Below are positions 37,525-46,159 of a DNA stretch of 64,000 nt, piece after piece. Numbering within the stretch: the stretch's first letter is position 1; each line of letters starts with the position of its first letter. Origin of the DNA: Bacillus zhangzhouensis. Lineage in GTDB: Bacteria; Bacillota; Bacilli; Bacillales; Bacillaceae. Position numbers and translations under genes: made by a program. Below the pieces are notes generated by a model. It saw only the letters and a program-made list of their open reading frames with translations. It was not told the DNA's origin and did not search any database. Location of the stretch: NCBI RefSeq assembly GCF_000715205.1, contig NZ_JOTP01000004.1, positions 62,001 to 126,000 on the forward strand. Reading direction: 5' to 3'.

Positions 37525-38829
37525 TCATGAGACCCCAGAGGCTTCCGCTAAATATTCAATCAGATGCAGGGCACGCATAGAGTGGGAGAGACCTTCACGT
37601 TCTATACCAAGTTTCATCTGCAATAGGCAACCTGGATTGGTTGTGATAACAACGGTTGCGTTTGTAGCTTTCGTATGCTTCATTTTTTCATCAAGAATCT
37701 GCATGGAAGCATCATAATTTACGATATTATAAATGCCTGCTGATCCGCAGCACATATTTGCTTGCTCCATTTCGATAAATTGTATTCCAGGGATACTTTT
37801 CAATAATTCCAAAGGTTCTTGATTTACTTTCTGAACATTGGTCATATGACAGGAGTGCTGATAGGTCACCCTTTCGCCATGACGGGGCTGTAAGTCTGGC
37901 AAACCACCGCAAGCGACAAGTACCTGGCTTATATCTCTTGATTTAGCAGAGAAAGCAGCAGCTTTTTCGGCCCACTCTTCGTCATTCGAAAGTAAATGTC
38001 CGTACTCATAAAGCTGGGCGCCGCAACCTCCTGCATTATTAACGATAAAATCGGCATTTATTTGTTCAAATGCGAGAATATTTTGCTTTGCTAGGTGACG
38101 TGCTTCGTCCATTTCTCCAGTATGAGCTTGTAGTGCTCCGCAGCAGGTTTGTTTCGGAACCACCACAACATCACAGCCTACTTCTGAAAGTAACTTGATA
38201 GATAGTTGATTTATAGTGTGGAACATAGAGTCCATAATACAGCCAGTAAAAAATGCAACAGTATATTTTGCTTTTAGCTTTGCCTTCACTTCGGTTGATG
38301 CTCGACTACGCTCTATAGGGGAAGTAGGAGTAGGAATAATCGACTCAAATTCGCCTAAGTTATATGGGGTATTTTTCATAATGCCAGACGCCCGGGCAGC
38401 TTTTTGTAATCCGCTTGTTTTGTATAGCCAGATAGAATGACCAGCTACATTCATCATCTTTTTGTTCGGAATGACTTTTTTCAGCATCACTTTTCGTAAT
38501 AGACGTACTGGTAAGGAAAATTTTTTGCGTTTTACAATTGCTGCACGTGCCGCTTCTAGGATCGAACCATATTCTACACCTGTGGGACAAGCTGTCTCAC
38601 ACGCCCGGCAGCCCAAACATAAATTGAGTGGTTCTTCAAGAACGGATAAATCTGTAATCTTTCCTTCACCAACCATCTTTACTAGATTAATCCGACCACG
38701 AGGTGAGTGAGTTTCTGTACCAAAAGTTACATATGTTGGGCATACAGGTAAACAATAGCCACACTGAACACAATTTTTTGTTTTGTCATACTGAAGTTCT
38801 TCTCTTAATTCATTAAGTGGTACCGTCAT
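37525..38829 (-). CDS. glcF: Glycolate oxidase-type iron-sulfur subunit (GlcF-like)
   Basis: A 434-residue protein that passes electrons from the flavoprotein encoded just upstream. Two ferredoxin-type [4Fe-4S] motifs lie near the N-terminus (CVQCGYCLPVCP and CLGCRACETACP), and two CCG domains follow (CCGALQAHTG and CCGSAGIYN), which is the GlcF/YsfD layout. It begins one base after the glcD stop, so the two are co-translated. The substrate of the pair cannot be read from this subunit. Confidence 0.9.
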   Translation of the reverse strand: MTVPLNELREELQYDKTKNCVQCGYCLPVCPTYVTFGTETHSPRGRINLVKMVGEGKITDLSVLEEPLNLCLGCRACETACPTGVEYGSILEAARAAIVKRKKFSLPVRLLRKVMLKKVIPNKKMMNVAGHSIWLYKTSGLQKAARASGIMKNTPYNLGEFESIIPTPTSPIERSRASTEVKAKLKAKYTVAFFTGCIMDSMFHTINQLSIKLLSEVGCDVVVVPKQTCCGALQAHTGEMDEARHLAKQNILAFEQINADFIVNNAGGCGAQLYEYGHLLSNDEEWAEKAAAFSAKSRDISQVLVACGGLPDLQPRHGERVTYQHSCHMTNVQKVNQEPLELLKSIPGIQFIEMEQANMCCGSAGIYNIVNYDASMQILDEKMKHTKATNATVVITTNPGCLLQMKLGIEREGLSHSMRALHLIEYLAEASGVS

Positions 38830-38830
38830 G

Positions 38831-40240
38831 TTATCTCAACTCCAATTTTTGTCCTGGCTCAGGAAATATCTTACCAGGATTCATAATATTGTTCGGGTCC
38901 CATGCTTTTTTTATACGTTTCATCATATCAAGTCCAACTGCACCGAGTTCCATTTCCATAAACGGTGCTTTCATCGTTCCAATCCCATGCTCACCTGAAA
39001 GTGTTCCACCAAGCTCAACAGCAGCCGTAAAAATTTCTGCAACAGCTTGTTCAACACGAATCATTTCTTCCTGATCTGTTTTATCACAAATAATATTCGG
39101 ATGAAGATTACCATCACCAGCATGACCAAACACAACAAGGTGAATACCGTATTTATCACGTATGTTCAGTAATCTTTCACACATTTCAGGTATTTTACTT
39201 CGAGGGACGGTAGCATCCTCAGAGATTTTAGTTGGCTTAATCCGCGCGATGGCCGGTGATACAAGCTTACGAGCTTTCCAAAGCTCTGTTTCCTCGGCTT
39301 TATTCTTTGGAATTGTTACTTCTCTCGCCCCTACAGTACGGCATAATACAGCCGCTTGTTCCATTTCTTCTTTCAGAGAGAGGGGGTGGCCGTCAAGTTC
39401 AATTAATATAAGTGCTGCTGCGTCAGTTGGTAAACCAAGGGGTTCAAAATTCTCGACTGCTACAATAGAAGACTGATCCATTAGCTCCATTTTAGAGGGC
39501 AAAATACCGGAAGAAAGAATTTTGGAAATGGCACTTCCAGCATCAACAAGGTTATCAAAAATGGCCATGATGGTCCCACTGGCCTGTGGTTTAGGAATGA
39601 GTCTCAATATTGCTTTTGTTATAATACCAAGTGTTCCTTCTGAACCCACAATGAGTTTCGTTAAATCGTAACCGGTAACATTCTTTACTGTTTTACCGCC
39701 GGTTTTGATGATTTCTCCTTCCGGGGTAATGATTTCAAGACCAATGACATAATCTTTTGTCACGCCATACTTCAGTCCTCTTGGGCCACCTGAGTTTTCT
39801 GCTAAATTACCAGCAATCGTAGAAACGTGAGAACTGCTTGGATCCGGTGGATACATTAGTCCTTTTTGTTCGGCAGCTTTATGAATGTCTGATGTCAATA
39901 CACCTGGAGAAACAATTGCAATAAGATCTTCTTCATGAATTTCAAGCAAATCGTTCATAATAGATAAATCTATGACAATCCCTCCTTTAACAGGAAGAGG
40001 ACCTCCACTGAGGCTCGTTGCCTGACCTCGTGGGCAAATAGGTATTTTTTCGCAATTAGCAAACTTCACAAGTGAGGCTAATTCGTCTACGCTTTTAGTC
40101 TGAATGACGATATCGGGTAAATAGGTTCCAAAAGAACCATCGAATGAATAACTAAAACGATCACTTTCATCTATGAGTATTCTCCCCGTTTTTATGATTG
40201 CTTCGATGTTCTCTATATGATAATCGGTCACTACTTTCAT
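38831..40240 (-). CDS. glcD: FAD-linked 2-hydroxyacid dehydrogenase (GlcD-like)
   Basis: A 469-residue FAD_binding_4 protein. The FAD domain shows CPRGQATSLSGG, GLMYPPDPSSS and AGNLAENSGGPRGLKYG; the C-terminal oxidase domain shows GHAGDGNLHPN and SGEHGIGTMK with the conserved His ligands. The family oxidises D-2-hydroxyacids (glycolate, D-lactate, D-2-hydroxyglutarate) to 2-oxoacids. With GlcF it forms the two-subunit version known from B. subtilis ysfCD. A separate GlcE is absent, as usual in Bacilli. Confidence 0.9.
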   Translation of the reverse strand: MKVVTDYHIENIEAIIKTGRILIDESDRFSYSFDGSFGTYLPDIVIQTKSVDELASLVKFANCEKIPICPRGQATSLSGGPLPVKGGIVIDLSIMNDLLEIHEEDLIAIVSPGVLTSDIHKAAEQKGLMYPPDPSSSHVSTIAGNLAENSGGPRGLKYGVTKDYVIGLEIITPEGEIIKTGGKTVKNVTGYDLTKLIVGSEGTLGIITKAILRLIPKPQASGTIMAIFDNLVDAGSAISKILSSGILPSKMELMDQSSIVAVENFEPLGLPTDAAALILIELDGHPLSLKEEMEQAAVLCRTVGAREVTIPKNKAEETELWKARKLVSPAIARIKPTKISEDATVPRSKIPEMCERLLNIRDKYGIHLVVFGHAGDGNLHPNIICDKTDQEEMIRVEQAVAEIFTAAVELGGTLSGEHGIGTMKAPFMEMELGAVGLDMMKRIKKAWDPNNIMNPGKIFPEPGQKLELR

Positions 40241-40263
40241 TTAATCCTCATCCTCTCGTTTTG

Positions 40264-40971
40264 CTATAAAGTGTAATCTTTTATAAACAAGCTTATTTTC
40301 TCTTCTGCATTCCTCAAATGAATCATAGACAGAACTTTAGCTAACTCAGGCTCTTCTGCTTCGATTGCAAGTAAAATATCTCGATGTTCTTTGTAGACAG
40401 CTTCTCTTTTAAGTTTTAACTCTGTATTTGGACGAAGAGTAATTTGTAATGTTTTTTCATAAAGGGAAGCTAGGTTATTTTGTGTTTGAATCATAATAGG
40501 ATTCTGTGTAGCTAAAGTAATAGAGTTATGAAAATCTATATCTTCCTTTCTAGCAGTTGTAGTATTTTCGATTGATTTTTTCTCCCATTCGTCTAATATT
40601 CTTTTCATGTTTTCAAGTTGTTTTGGCGTGCGACGGAGGGCAGCTAAGTAAGCAACTTCAGGCTCTAGCACTTTTCTCATTTCAAAGAGATATTTAATAT
40701 TGTCAATATCATCAGTTTCAATATGAATCCTTTGAAGTAATGTTGAATTGGTAGATTCTTCTACGTAACTTCCCCCACCTTGACGTGAATAAATGACACC
40801 TGCAGCACGGAGCATGCTTAGCGCTTCTCGGATTGGAACTCTACTTACTCCAAATTGGTCAGTAAGTTCCATTTCGGTTGGCAGTTTTGAACCTGGAGGG
40901 AACTTTCCATTTTCAATCATGGTAAATAATTCACGAGCAATAATCTGCGAAACTTTTTCTTTTTGAGACAC
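40264..40971 (-). CDS. GntR-family regulator, FCD (FadR) subfamily
   Basis: A 235-residue regulator: winged helix GntR domain (KLPTEMELTDQFGVSRVPIREAL) and an all-helical FCD effector domain (about residues 85-225) with the metal/acid-binding Asp and His positions (DIDFHNSI, KEHRDIL). FCD regulators usually sense small organic acids. GGAGG touches the ATG at 40980, so GTG 40971 is the likely start. It heads the glcD-glcF operon and faces the MFS arm, so it probably controls both. Confidence 0.88.
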   Translation of the reverse strand: MSQKEKVSQIIARELFTMIENGKFPPGSKLPTEMELTDQFGVSRVPIREALSMLRAAGVIYSRQGGGSYVEESTNSTLLQRIHIETDDIDNIKYLFEMRKVLEPEVAYLAALRRTPKQLENMKRILDEWEKKSIENTTTARKEDIDFHNSITLATQNPIMIQTQNNLASLYEKTLQITLRPNTELKLKREAVYKEHRDILLAIEAEEPELAKVLSMIHLRNAEEKISLFIKDYTL

Positions 40972-41082
40972 GATTACCATCCTCCATTAAATTTTAATTT
41001 GTATGATAACTTTTAAATTTTAAATTTACAAAACGTTCATTTATGTATAAAATGATAAACAAACTTACTAGGTTTTGCAATA

Positions 41083-41110
41083 GTTGTATTACAAATTTGC
41101 GAATTACAAC
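41083..41110. promoter_or_regulatory. Candidate operator of the GntR regulator
   Basis: TTGTA-T-TACAA (41084-41094) is a perfect 5-1-5 palindrome. The same half-site recurs so that GTTGTA (41083-41088) and TACAAC (41105-41110) form a wider inverted repeat with 16 bases between. It lies in the 288 bases between the two divergent arms, about 110 bases from gntR, as expected for an FCD-type operator. Confidence 0.45.
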
Positions 41111-41119
41111 AAATTAAGC

Positions 41120-41160
41120 AGTGCTTTCAATGTTTTCGAACTTTAATGAAAGCACTTACA
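41120..41160 (+). promoter_or_regulatory. cre-like site inside a perfect 10-bp inverted repeat
   Basis: AGTGCTTTCA (41120-41129) and TGAAAGCACT (41147-41156) form a perfect inverted repeat with a 17-base loop. The right arm is part of TGAAAGCACTTACA (41147-41160), which differs from the CcpA cre consensus TGWNANCGNTNNCA only by A for the central G. CcpA control of the MFS-adh-aldh operon is a reasonable inference. Confidence 0.5.
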
Positions 41161-41259
41161 TATCTGAATATTCTAAAGTTCGTGGCTTACTCCACTTTAT
41201 ATATATTGAAGTTCATCATTTCAGGGATTTACACGCTTAATTCATTAGGAGGAATGGGT

Positions 41260-42591
41260 ATGAATAATGCAGTTTCATTAGAAAAGCAAACAACTCGAAA
41301 AGTCACTAGACGACTCGTACCATTTTTAATTATTCTCTATATTGTTGCGTTCCTTGATAGGGCAAATTTAGGTTATGCTGCTTTAGAAATGAATGAAGCA
41401 TTAGGACTAACGAGTCAGATGTTTGGGATTGCTTCTGGTATCTTCTTTATAAGTTATTTTTTGTGTGAAGTGCCGAGTAATATCATGTTAGAGAAGTTCG
41501 GAGCAAAAAAATGGATTGCACGAATTCTTATAACTTGGGGGATTGTAGTTGTTTTAACCGGATTCGTTCAAAATGCTACACATTTGTATATCTTACGTTT
41601 TGTACTCGGTGCATTAGAAGCGGGCTTCTTTCCGGGAGTTATTTTGTATTTAACTTATTGGTTTAGAGCAAAAGAGAGAGCAAAAACAATTGCTATGTTT
41701 ATGACAGCTATTGCTATTTCGTACATTATTGGGGCTCCACTTTCTACATGGATTATGGATAACATCCAATGGATGGGGCTTGATGGTTGGCGTTGGATGT
41801 TCGTTCTTGAAGGTGTACCGGCTGTTATTTTGGGGATTGTTACGTTATTTTATTTAACGAATAGACCAGACCAAGCGAAATGGCTTTCAAGCGAGGAGAA
41901 ACAATGGTTAATATCTGAATTGGAGAAAGAAAGAGTAGAAAAAGCAAAGGTAGATGCTGACAAAAAACTAGTTGGACACAAACAAACCTTAACGAATCCA
42001 CGAGTATGGTATCTAGCAATAATTTACTTTATGTTTAACATTGGTATATATGGTGTAGGCTTTTGGCTACCTCAAATTATTAAATCTCTTTCGGAAGTCC
42101 TGACTAATGTGCAAATTGGATTACTTACAATGATTCCTTATATCGCAGGAGCCATTGTAATGAATATCTGGTCTCGTCGTTCTGACCGTTCGGGAGAGAG
42201 ACGTATTCATGCGGCTATTCCGTTGATTGTGGGCTCTTTAGGACTGTTTGCATCTGGAATGACCTCAAATCCGTTTCTTTCAATTGCATTTATGGTTATA
42301 GCTGTATCAGGCATGTACAGTTTCTATGGGCCTTTTTGGTCTTTGGCAACTCAATTCTTAAGTACTTCAGCTGCTGCTGTAGGAATTGCTGTTATTAATT
42401 CAATTGGAAATTTAAGTGGATTCGTTGGACCTTATGGTATTGGGATGATTCAAGATGCCACAGGAAATGTAAGTGTTGCATTGTTCTTTTTAAGTGGATC
42501 TATGTTAGTAGCTAGCGCTCTGTTGTTTGCAATGCGAAAAAGCCAATTAAAAGTTTCACAAGATAATTCACATATCTCAACAAATCAATAA
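41260..42591 (+). CDS. MFS transporter, anion:cation symporter family
   Basis: A 443-residue, 12-helix carrier. RRLVPFLIILYIVAFLDRANLGYA and VPSNIMLEKFGAKKW are hallmarks of the anion:cation symporter branch, whose members import organic anions such as sugar acids, phthalates and hydroxy acids. TAGGAGGAATGGGT defines ATG 41260; the frame upstream to 41146 runs through regulatory DNA and is rejected. As first gene of its arm it probably imports the substrate of the island. Confidence 0.88.
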   Translation: MNNAVSLEKQTTRKVTRRLVPFLIILYIVAFLDRANLGYAALEMNEALGLTSQMFGIASGIFFISYFLCEVPSNIMLEKFGAKKWIARILITWGIVVVLTGFVQNATHLYILRFVLGALEAGFFPGVILYLTYWFRAKERAKTIAMFMTAIAISYIIGAPLSTWIMDNIQWMGLDGWRWMFVLEGVPAVILGIVTLFYLTNRPDQAKWLSSEEKQWLISELEKERVEKAKVDADKKLVGHKQTLTNPRVWYLAIIYFMFNIGIYGVGFWLPQIIKSLSEVLTNVQIGLLTMIPYIAGAIVMNIWSRRSDRSGERRIHAAIPLIVGSLGLFASGMTSNPFLSIAFMVIAVSGMYSFYGPFWSLATQFLSTSAAAVGIAVINSIGNLSGFVGPYGIGMIQDATGNVSVALFFLSGSMLVASALLFAMRKSQLKVSQDNSHISTNQ

Positions 42592-42675
42592 TCTTTTCGT
42601 TTGATTCAAGTTCAATAGATTTAAAGAAATATTTTTACTAAACTCAAAATGATTACTTATGGGGAGTTGTTAACA

Positions 42676-43854
42676 ATGTCTTTAATGCCATACACATATT
42701 TTATGCCCACGCGAGTAGAATGTGGCAACGGAATTTCAAATAAAACAGGAGAAATGATTAGTGAATTAGGGATTAAGAGGGTACTGATCGTTACAGATAA
42801 AGGTATACGTTCAGCTAATCTTTTAGAAGGAATTGAGAAGTCACTTCAGGCTGTTCATTTGGAATATGAAATATATGATGAGATAGAGCCAAATCCATCA
42901 GATGATACGATTCATCAAGGAACAAACTATCTTAAACAGCATAAAAGCGAGGCTGTATTAGCTGTCGGTGGTGGTAGTAGCATCGATACAGCGAAGGGGA
43001 TAGCCGCAATGGCTACTAACCCTGGTCATATCTTTGATTATGAAGGGGTAGGAAAAATCACCATACCGCCTCTTCCTATCATAGCCATTCCCACTACAGC
43101 AGGAACAGGAAGCGAAGTAACAGCCTCGACCGTTGTAACGAATAAAGATACATTATTTAAACTGGCAGTGATTAGTCCAAAATTATTTCCAATTTTAGCT
43201 ATATTAGACCCTGCTCTTACGTTGCATCTCCCACAAGGGATTACAGCAGCAACAGGGATGGATGCGCTAACACACGCGATAGAATCATATACATCTAAAT
43301 CTGCTAGTCCTGTTAGTCAAGGATTTGCTATACAGGCTATAAAAATGATTGGTGAAAATTTAACTAAGACTTATTTTGTTGGAACAGATATAGAAAGCAG
43401 GGAGAAAATGCTTGTTGGCTCAATGATAGCAGGGGTGGCATTTTCTCAATCACTTTTGGGAAATGTCCATGCAATATCTCATACGTTTGGTGGAGTTTTT
43501 AATATTCCTCATGGTATTGCAAATGCTGCATTATTGCCGTTCGTAATGAAATATAATTTACCAGCGTGTGCAGAACAGTATAAAGATATCGCAATTGCTT
43601 TAGGAGTAGATGTTAGCGGATTATCTACTCGATTGGCAGCAGAAAAAGCAATTGAAATTGTTATCCAAATGAATCAGTCGATGAATATCCCTCTTAATAT
43701 AAAAGATTTGGGTGTTTCACTTGATTATTTACCAAAATTAGTAACCGATTCGATGAGAAGTGGTAATGTATTAAGAAACCCTAGACTGACAAAGGCTGAA
43801 GATATTCACTTGATTATTGAAAAAGCATATTATGGTGCGTTAAATGAGATGTAA
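42676..43854 (+). CDS. Iron-containing alcohol dehydrogenase
   Basis: A 392-residue group III (Fe) alcohol dehydrogenase. GGGSSIDTAKG binds NAD, PTTAGTGSEVTAS is the family signature, and the metal ligands lie in GMDALTHAIES and NVHAISHTFGGVFNIPHG (one Asp, three His). Family members include lactaldehyde/glycolaldehyde reductase, 4-hydroxybutyrate dehydrogenase and hydroxyacid-oxoacid transhydrogenase. ATG 42676 lies behind GGGGAG. It is followed by an aldehyde dehydrogenase, so oxidation of an alcohol group is likely. Confidence 0.9.
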   Translation: MSLMPYTYFMPTRVECGNGISNKTGEMISELGIKRVLIVTDKGIRSANLLEGIEKSLQAVHLEYEIYDEIEPNPSDDTIHQGTNYLKQHKSEAVLAVGGGSSIDTAKGIAAMATNPGHIFDYEGVGKITIPPLPIIAIPTTAGTGSEVTASTVVTNKDTLFKLAVISPKLFPILAILDPALTLHLPQGITAATGMDALTHAIESYTSKSASPVSQGFAIQAIKMIGENLTKTYFVGTDIESREKMLVGSMIAGVAFSQSLLGNVHAISHTFGGVFNIPHGIANAALLPFVMKYNLPACAEQYKDIAIALGVDVSGLSTRLAAEKAIEIVIQMNQSMNIPLNIKDLGVSLDYLPKLVTDSMRSGNVLRNPRLTKAEDIHLIIEKAYYGALNEM

Positions 43855-43949
43855 TCTACAAAAGATTGCAAGTGTAATGACAAAATAGACGCCTAAAATT
43901 TAGATTTTATATCAGTGATTGAAGATAATTTATTTAAGGGGGAATTTTT

Positions 43950-45416
43950 TTGTTAAAAGTCAATTCTTTAGTTGAATTAGAGAAATTAAAAATGTATGTC
44001 AATGGTGAATGGACAGCTGCATTAGATGGAAAAACATTTTCAATAACAAACCCATCAACTGGTCAAATGATTGCTCGAGCTCCAAAAGGGGGGCATCAAG
44101 AGACAAAGCTGGCGATTGAAGCAGCAGATCATGCTTTTAAATCCTGGTCCAAATTAACGGCAAACGAACGTGCTCACTATTTACTGAAGTTGTATGATCT
44201 TATGCATGAATATCAAGATCAATTAGCAGAAATCATCAGTTTGGAAATGGGAAAACCTTTTACGGAGGCAAAAGGAGAAGTAGCTTTTGCAGCTAGTTAT
44301 TTACAATGGTTTGCTGAAGAAGGAAGAAGGATTTATGGAGAAACGATTCCTGCTTCTGCTGTTAACAAAAGGTTAATGGTTATCCGCCAGCCAATTGGTG
44401 TCGTTGCAGCAATTACTCCTTGGAATTTCCCTTTAGCCATGATGACTAGAAAAGTAGGTCCTGCGATGGCAGCTGGATGTACATCTGTTGTGAAACCAGC
44501 TGGACAATCTCCTATTAGTGCGATTGCGTTTGGAAGATTGGTAGAAATGGCAGGAGTGCCAAAAGGAGTTGTAAACATCGTAACAGGTGCTTCAGGCCCA
44601 ATTTCTGATGAAATTTTTGAAAACCCAACAGTTAGAAAGATTTCATTTACAGGATCTACTGAGGTTGGGAAATTATTAGTGACCAAGTCTGCTGCACAAT
44701 TGAAGCGGTTGTCATTGGAACTTGGTGGACATGCACCATTTATTGTTTTTGAAGATGCTGATTTAGAAGCTGCTGCTACAGGTGCGGTTGAAAGTAAATT
44801 TAGAAATACAGGGCAAACGTGCGTATGTGCAAATCGAATCTATGTCCAAAGCTCTGTTATAGATAAGTTTTCAGAACTTTTTGTAGAAAAAGTGAAAGCT
44901 CTTAAAGTTGGAAATAGTATTGATCCAAGTGTACAAGTTGGACCCTTGGTAAGTCCCGAAAGTTTAGAGAAAGTGGAAGAGCATGTAAATGATGCTGTTT
45001 CTAAAGGAGCTCGCCTTCTTTATGGAGGACAACGCCTTAAAGGTAAATTGTCTGAGGGGTTGTTTTATGAACCTACCATTTTGGGTGAAGTAAATTCAAA
45101 CATGCTTATTACGAGTGAGGAAACATTTGGGCCAGTTGCTCCAATTATTCCATTCGAGACAGAAGAAGAAGTCGTTCGATATGCAAATTCGACAGAATAT
45201 GGTTTAGCTGCGTATTTCTATACAGAAAATTTTAGTCGATCCGTCAGAGTTTCTGAAGCTCTAGAATTCGGGATTATTGGTATGAACGATGCAGTTCCTG
45301 CAGTTGCTCAAGCTCCATTTGGAGGAATTAAAGAGAGTGGAATGGGGCGTGAAGGCGGACATCAAGGGCTGGACGAATACTTAGAAGAAAAATATATTTC
45401 CATGGGTATTAAATAA
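43950..45416 (+). CDS. NAD(P)-dependent succinate-semialdehyde-type dehydrogenase
   Basis: A 488-residue aldehyde dehydrogenase resembling GabD. SLEMGKPFTEAKGEV and QWFAEEGRRIYGETIP are features I associate with succinate-semialdehyde enzymes; ELGGHAPFIVF holds the catalytic Glu and FRNTGQTCVCANRIYV the catalytic Cys with a second Cys two residues on. The start is TTG 43950 after AAGGGGGAATTT. It should oxidise the aldehyde made by the adjacent Fe-alcohol dehydrogenase, with succinate semialdehyde the leading substrate guess. Confidence 0.88.
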   Translation: MLKVNSLVELEKLKMYVNGEWTAALDGKTFSITNPSTGQMIARAPKGGHQETKLAIEAADHAFKSWSKLTANERAHYLLKLYDLMHEYQDQLAEIISLEMGKPFTEAKGEVAFAASYLQWFAEEGRRIYGETIPASAVNKRLMVIRQPIGVVAAITPWNFPLAMMTRKVGPAMAAGCTSVVKPAGQSPISAIAFGRLVEMAGVPKGVVNIVTGASGPISDEIFENPTVRKISFTGSTEVGKLLVTKSAAQLKRLSLELGGHAPFIVFEDADLEAAATGAVESKFRNTGQTCVCANRIYVQSSVIDKFSELFVEKVKALKVGNSIDPSVQVGPLVSPESLEKVEEHVNDAVSKGARLLYGGQRLKGKLSEGLFYEPTILGEVNSNMLITSEETFGPVAPIIPFETEEEVVRYANSTEYGLAAYFYTENFSRSVRVSEALEFGIIGMNDAVPAVAQAPFGGIKESGMGREGGHQGLDEYLEEKYISMGIK

Positions 45417-45491
45417 AAAATGTAATTAGTGTAATGACGAATAAAAAAACATTGTAACGATCAATATTCAAGATACTTCTGAGAAATTCTT

Positions 45492-45683
45492 ATGAATGAT
45501 AGTGAAAATGTTAGCAAAATAAATGAGGAAATTGCAATAGGAACTGAGCAGGCTGCTGCGAGTGTTAAGCAAATGGTGGCTTCAGCAGATCAATCGAGTA
45601 ATGCGCTTCAAACAGTTATAAAGAGTACGGATCTGTGGGCAGTAACCTCTGATAAATTAGAGGAAAGAAGTCACACTCTTTAA
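45492..45683 (+). pseudogene. Fragment of a methyl-accepting chemotaxis protein
   Basis: Sixty-three codons encode a coiled-coil piece (NEEIAIGTEQAAASVKQMV, ADQSSNALQTVI) typical of the HAMP-proximal part of the receptor signalling domain. There is no membrane helix and no hairpin tip, and I see no ribosome site. It reads as a remnant and is followed by a strong terminator, which may have belonged to the lost gene. Confidence 0.6.
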
Positions 45684-45737
45684 TGGATGATACCGAAAGA
45701 GTTCTCCTATTTTCGGATAATAAAGTTCTTTGATTGT

Positions 45738-45780
45738 AACCGTATTTAAGATCATTATGATCTTAAATACGGTTTTTTAT
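45738..45780. terminator. Strong terminator after the island
   Basis: A perfect 17-bp stem (AACCGTATTTAAGATCA pairing with TGATCTTAAATACGGTT, 3-base loop) is followed by TTTT. It closes the plus-strand arm of the island. Confidence 0.9.
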
Positions 45781-45979
45781 TGTGAATATGGCAAAAAGAA
45801 CGAGTAGGCAAACAGAAGAGGAAATTACACGATAAGTGTAGCTTTGAAATTTAGGATAAGGGGCGCAACTTAATTATCCCTATACACATACATGAAATAT
45901 CAGTTCGTAGACTCTGCCAAAATTGTCTCACCCGTTCAAAATTTTGGAAACAACTGTTCAGTTGGTTACAATTGTTTAT

Positions 45980-46096
45980 TTACTTCATACCGTTCTCGGA
46001 CCAGATGTTTTTAACAACGAGTGTTCCAGCTTTTCTCTCCCCGATAATATCGTCTCGTCCAATGAAACTCTCGCCACATAATAGAGGCAGTACAGC
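45980..46096 (-). pseudogene. C-terminal remnant of a YcaQ-like winged-helix DNA glycosylase
   Basis: The minus-strand frame between two stops encodes 38 residues. VLPLLCGESFIGR and RKAGTLVVKNIWSENG match the C-terminal beta-strand region of the YcaQ/winged-helix DNA-binding family (LPLLYGDRFIGR...KTLIVKNIW type). No start or upstream domain remains. The surrounding 45781-46456 stretch holds no intact gene that I can support. Confidence 0.5.
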
Positions 46097-46159
46097 TTAC
46101 AACAGCAACAATACGAGCTTCGTGTTATAGCTGGCGGAAAACCTCTTTGAGGTGTGCTA

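Larger units (their letters stand above)
37525..45420. other. Catabolic island replacing yprA-yprB
   Basis: Six intact genes in two divergent arms: gntR-glcD-glcF on the minus strand and MFS-adh-aldh on the plus strand. They sit between remnants of two genes that are adjacent in B. subtilis. By eye the genes are more A/T-rich than the flanks. No integrase, transposase or terminal repeat is visible, so homologous replacement or an old, eroded insertion are both possible. Confidence 0.7.

Noticed and set aside
41146-41259. N-terminal extension of the MFS transporter from ATG 41146
   Set aside because: It would translate the cre-like inverted repeat and promoter region; a consensus ribosome site sits before ATG 41260, where family similarity starts.
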